A stretch of 23,718 nucleotides of DNA. It comes from Rodentolepis nana. Its lineage: Eukaryota; Platyhelminthes; Cestoda; Cyclophyllidea; Hymenolepididae. Both the position numbers and the translations under genes were made by a program. This document shows positions 21,036 to 23,718 of the stretch, in pieces (the stretch's first letter is position 1; each line of letters starts with the position of its first letter). The notes under the pieces were generated by a model. The model saw only the letters and a program-made list of their open reading frames with translations. It had not been told where the DNA came from and did not search any database. The stretch is taken from NCBI GenBank assembly GCA_900617975.1, contig UZAE01013326.1:1-23718 (forward strand). The letters run 5' to 3'.

Positions 21036-21524
21036 TTAACAGTAGTTCATTAGTTGTCTTCTGGCTTCCCAGTGTCTTTTAGTTTCCGTCGTTATTTTTA
21101 GGGTTGGACACCGATTCAGGTGCGTCTTCTCCATTTCCTCCTGTAGGTTACTTAGGGGGCAAGTGGGTTGAACATATACTCCTATTCTGTGAAGGTTCTT
21201 CGCCAGGCAATCGTGTCCATTCCGTAGTCTATACTCAGTAACGGCTGTTTTTGGTGATTCTCTGCTTGCAATTGAGTTTATTGTTGACTGTGAGTCCGAA
21301 AGAATTACTGCTTTGGTGAATTTCGTATCCAGACAACGTGATTGGCTTAGTGCTATCCTAATGGTCTCTATTTCTCCTTTGAAAGTGGATCTATTGTGCC
21401 CCGCTGCTGTGAAGAAAGAGAATAGTTCAGAATGGACACCTGCACCAATTTTTGCTTGGTTTTCTTTGTATGACCCAACAGTGAAGACTTGGAGATATTG
21501 ATCTGCAGAATAATTGGCATTATC
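21036..21524 (-). pseudogene. RNase H and C-terminal domain of the retrotransposon
   Basis: A 163-codon stop-to-stop open frame on the minus strand has no early ATG, as expected for a polyprotein fragment. It shows VGSYKENQAKIGAGV, then KGEIETIRIAL, then ILSDSQSTI, the order of RNase H strands and helix. The usual Thr-Asp-Gly-Ser start reads TVGS, so the first catalytic Asp is replaced by Val. The second and third acidic positions (E in KGEIE, D in LSDSQ) are present. Near the end PTCPL...EEMEKTHLNRCPTL is a Cys/His pattern often seen at the end of such polyproteins, then HWEARRQL and a TAA at 21036-21038. The domain is probably inactive. Confidence 0.7.
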
Positions 21525-21659
21525 TCAAAGGCCAATGAACGTATTTGTTCTAGAGGGATAATTACTTTCCTGAATTGGTCAAACAGTTAGGTGAAACATT
21601 GTACATCAGTGCATAACTTAGGGCACTTTCTGTCCTCTCCTGAGCGTTTTCTTAGGGGC

Positions 21660-21951
21660 GGAATACCATAGAACAAGATCATCTGCATAAAGTAAGCACT
21701 TAACGCCGTGACTGTCTGTACTAATTCGGCTATGTCATTGATGAAGACATTGAAAAGAGTGCAGATTGTGGCAGCTCCCTGTGGAAGGCCTGTTTGCAAA
21801 CGATTGGATTTTGATAGAGCATTTCCGTATCTGACTTTACACGATCTTTGTCCAATGAATGCTTTTATCCAGTTTAGCATGTTATGCTTAATACCAATCT
21901 TTGCCAATTTTAGAATTAGCTTCTCCTTCCATACTAAGTCAAATGCTGATT
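21660..21951 (-). pseudogene. Reverse transcriptase fragment, copy 1
   Basis: On the minus strand the frame reads AFD at 21947-21939 (palm motif A), then LAKIGIKHNMLNWI, RLQTGLPQGA near 21794-21768 (motif B) and FNVFINDIAEL. The YADD box (motif C, 21695-21666) is present only in another frame, so at least one frameshift lies between about 21730 and 21700. The fragment starts at the ambiguous base 21952 and lacks everything before motif A. It belongs to the same element as the RNase H segment. Confidence 0.7.
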
Positions 21952-21952
21952 N

Positions 21953-22395
21953 AATGGTCTCTATTTCTCCTTTGAAAGTGGATCTATTGTGCCCCGCTGC
22001 TGTGAAGAAAGAGAATAGTTCAGAATGGACACCTGCACCAATTTTTGCTTGGTTTTCTTTGTATGACCCAACAGTGAAGACTTGGAGATATTGATCTGCA
22101 GAATAATTGGCATTATCTCAAAGGCCAATGAACGTATTTGTTCTAGAGGGATAATTACTTTCCTGAATTGGTCAAACAGTTAGGTGAAACATTGTACATC
22201 AGTGCATAACTTAGGGCACTTTCTGTCCTCTCCTGAGCGTTTTCTTAGGGGGTTGAATACCATAGAACAAGATCATCTGCATAAAGTAAGCACTAATGCC
22301 CGTGACTGCCTGTACCAATTCGGCTATGTCATTGATAAAGACATTGAAAAGAGTGCCTTGTGACTATCCCTGTGGAAGACCTGTTTGCAAAATGA
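21953..22395 (-). pseudogene. Second partial copy of the RT and RNase H segment
   Basis: Offset by 593 bp, this repeats 21360-21658 with no difference that I can see. It then matches the next roughly 130 bp only loosely, with several substitutions and indels, and stops at the TTTGCAAAATGAAG junction near 22392. It contains the YADD region again (minus strand, near 22288-22259) and the first part of RNase H, which is cut by the N at 21952. A mixture of perfect and diverged stretches is odd for one duplication event. Confidence 0.65.
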
Positions 22396-22856
22396 AGATT
22401 TTTTTAATGAAAATAAATAGTGACATAAAGCATTTGAATTTTACTTTGATATCAAATAAAATATGAGCACTGGATGATAAAGTCACCGTAAAATTAATGA
22501 AATCTAACTGAGTATCTATTTAGAAAGTTTGTGCTTGGTTCATTTCACTATATTGCTAGTCAAATTTCATCAAAAATTTGAATTTATAAATTTTTTGTGA
22601 ATAATTGAGTAAAAAATATTAATCTTCCAAGCCAATTATATGTTATATTATTATCGTCAATATTCAACCATCAATTGCTATTCGATAAAACTATTTATAG
22701 GCAAACAAAAATGCTTATTTTATTAATCTATTTTCAATAATTAGTGACATAAAGACTATGATGAATTGTATTTCAAAGTTTTATCAAATCAACACCAATT
22801 CTCAACGAAAACTTGTGGATTCGTTAAGCGCACAAATTAAATTATCCAGTTTATTA
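22396..22856. repeat. AT-rich stretch with a 13-bp direct repeat
   Basis: TAGTGACATAAAG occurs at 22418-22430 and again at 22742-22754, flanking 311 bp of very AT-rich sequence without coding potential. The pair could be a target-site duplication around an unidentified insertion, or chance. Nothing else is visible between the retrotransposon and the mariner end. Confidence 0.3.
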
Positions 22857-23718
22857 CTAGGTTGGCAACTAAGTCATTGCTGTTTTCAAATAAGAAGGCA
22901 AATTCGGAGTTTTTGTTTAAAAATATAACTTTATTCAATTAGATATTGGTCGTTCTTGTCAATGACCTTTTTCCGTCGTTCTGGCAGAGTAAAAATTCCC
23001 CGTTCTTAAAATGTCTGGTCTTTGCTATTAAAAAACTGAATTAGGTGTGATCCGACATCATCAGCGTTGCTAAAAATTTTACCATTTAAAGATTTTTGCA
23101 TGGAACGAAAAAAATGGTAATCCGAAGGCGCAAGGTCAGGGCTATATGGTGCGTGTGACAAAACATCCCAGCCCAGTTCCAATAATTTTTGCCTAGTAAC
23201 CAAAGATGTTGGGGCCTTGCGTTATCATGATGGAAAACAACACCCTTCCGATTTGATAATGCCGGCCGCTTATCTTCAATCGCATCTTTCAGTTTTTCGA
23301 GTTGTTCAACATACACATTTGAATTTATCGTTTGGTTCTGCGGCATGAGTTCAAAATACAAAATTCCTTTGTGATCCCACCAGACTGACAACATAATCTT
23401 TTTTTGGTGAATCTCTGATTTTGATACCGTTTGGGCTGGTTGATCTTGCTTCACCCATGATCTCTTGCGAGTAACATTGTTATAAACTATCCACTTTTCG
23501 TCGCCAATAACTAGGTTCTTCAGAATTAGATCATTCTCATTGCGTTTCAGTAGCGGCGAATCNTGAAATGAGTGAATACATCCGTAAAAGTATTTCTTGC
23601 ATCAAGGACATCTTTGATGTGTTGGGAGAAGAGGCTACTTGTTGGTTTGTTGATCTTTGTGGCCTAAAAAATGTTTGTTCGTTTTCAGGAATATTGTTGG
23701 TCTCAAGGTACCAGGTCA
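22857..23718 (-). mobile_element. Mariner transposon, 3' part, cut by the window end
   Basis: The right-hand end of the element (minus orientation) begins with CTAGGTTGGCAACTAAGTC at 22857, preceded by TA at 22855-22856, the expected mariner target duplication. The first ten bases resemble the common mariner inverted repeat (TTAGGTTGGC). The other inverted repeat lies beyond the window. A transposase pseudogene fills 22931 to about 23562. The element is inserted downstream of the C2-TIG locus, in the same orientation as the retrotransposon remnant. Confidence 0.82.
22931..23562 (-). pseudogene. Mariner DD34D transposase, inactivated
   Basis: On the minus strand the frame gives NLVIGDEKWIVYNN (first catalytic Asp, near 23505-23491), MLSVWWDHKGILYFELMP, and GVVFHHDNARPQ (second Asp, near 23230). 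After a single-base frameshift at about 23205 it continues VTRQKLLELGWDVLSHAPYS, then PDLAPSDYHFF (third Asp). Bridging the shift leaves 34 residues between the second and third Asp, the DD34D signature of mariner. A premature TAA follows SKDQTF at 23006-23008, yet LPERRKKVID can still be read beyond it to the natural end at 22931. The N-terminal DNA-binding part right of 23562 is too decayed to read, and an ambiguous base lies at 23563. The element encodes no functional transposase. Confidence 0.8.

Larger units (their letters stand above)
20975..22395 (-). mobile_element. Decayed non-LTR retrotransposon with RNase H (I/R1/LOA/jockey group)
   Basis: Read on the minus strand, the region holds reverse transcriptase, then RNase H, then a C-terminal Cys/His segment, followed by a short 3' flank. 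It is incomplete at the 5' side, where similarity stops at about 22392 inside the RT. Internally it is duplicated, with 21360-21658 matching 21953-22251. Fewer than 200 bp lie between the YADD box and the RNase H start, too little for the thumb region, so an internal deletion is also present. The end at about 20975 is approximate. Confidence 0.7.

Noticed and set aside
21102..21119. An 18-bp phase-1 micro-exon (TTTTTAG acceptor, CAG|GTGCGT donor) that would fit the plus-strand gene
   Set aside because: The same bases on the minus strand encode HLNRCPTL of the retrotransposon's C-terminal domain, which explains them better.
1..23718. A CRISPR array, operon or other prokaryotic feature
   Set aside because: No spaced short repeats or packed genes; spliced genes and eukaryotic transposons show this is nuclear DNA.

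Overview
The window is eukaryotic nuclear DNA. Genes are split by GT-AG introns, non-coding DNA is AT-rich, and the right end holds a mariner transposase and a non-LTR retrotransposon remnant. One gene has seven introns of only 30-55 bp beside others above 1 kb. This intron pattern plus these transposon types suggests a flatworm, perhaps a cestode with a large genome. That placement is an inference; no single sequence proves it. Exons were built by hand from reading frame, splice signals and intron phase.

Layout. (1) 1-6342, minus strand: the 5' part of a ubiquitin-specific protease gene of USP2/USP8/USP21 type. A 14-nt first coding exon is followed by a long disordered N-terminal region. The last exon in the window ends at the conserved GLMNLGNT box, just before the catalytic Cys, which must lie off the left edge. 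(2) 6343-6532: about 190 bp between two divergent genes, a likely bidirectional promoter. (3) 6533-9934, plus strand: a well-resolved gene with an N-terminal C2 domain, a basic Ser-rich linker with an NPF motif, an IPT/TIG domain, two copies of a short motif (RNSSIRLSDTR) and a C-terminal coiled coil. (4) 12119-13351: four more exons, each with one copy of that motif after a Pro/Glu-rich leader and each with phase-1 boundaries. They are tandem exon duplicates of the gene in (3). (5) 17300-20474: a second, diverged C2-TIG module on the same strand. Its TIG part is clear; its C2 part is uncertain. (6) 20975-22395: a decayed, internally duplicated non-LTR retrotransposon (RT plus RNase H) on the minus strand. 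(7) 22857-23718: a mariner element (DD34D) on the minus strand, inactivated and cut by the window end.

The main novelty is the plus-strand locus: two C2-TIG modules in series, separated by a cassette array in which one short basic/Ser motif has been multiplied exon by exon to six copies. Every exon from the TIG domain onward that can be resolved, apart from the stop-containing coiled-coil exon and the unresolved second C2, has phase 1-1 ends, so exons can be gained or skipped without breaking frame. Whether 6533-20474 is one long gene with an alternative short 3' end at 9934, or two tandem paralogues, cannot be decided from sequence alone. I do not know a described family with this architecture.
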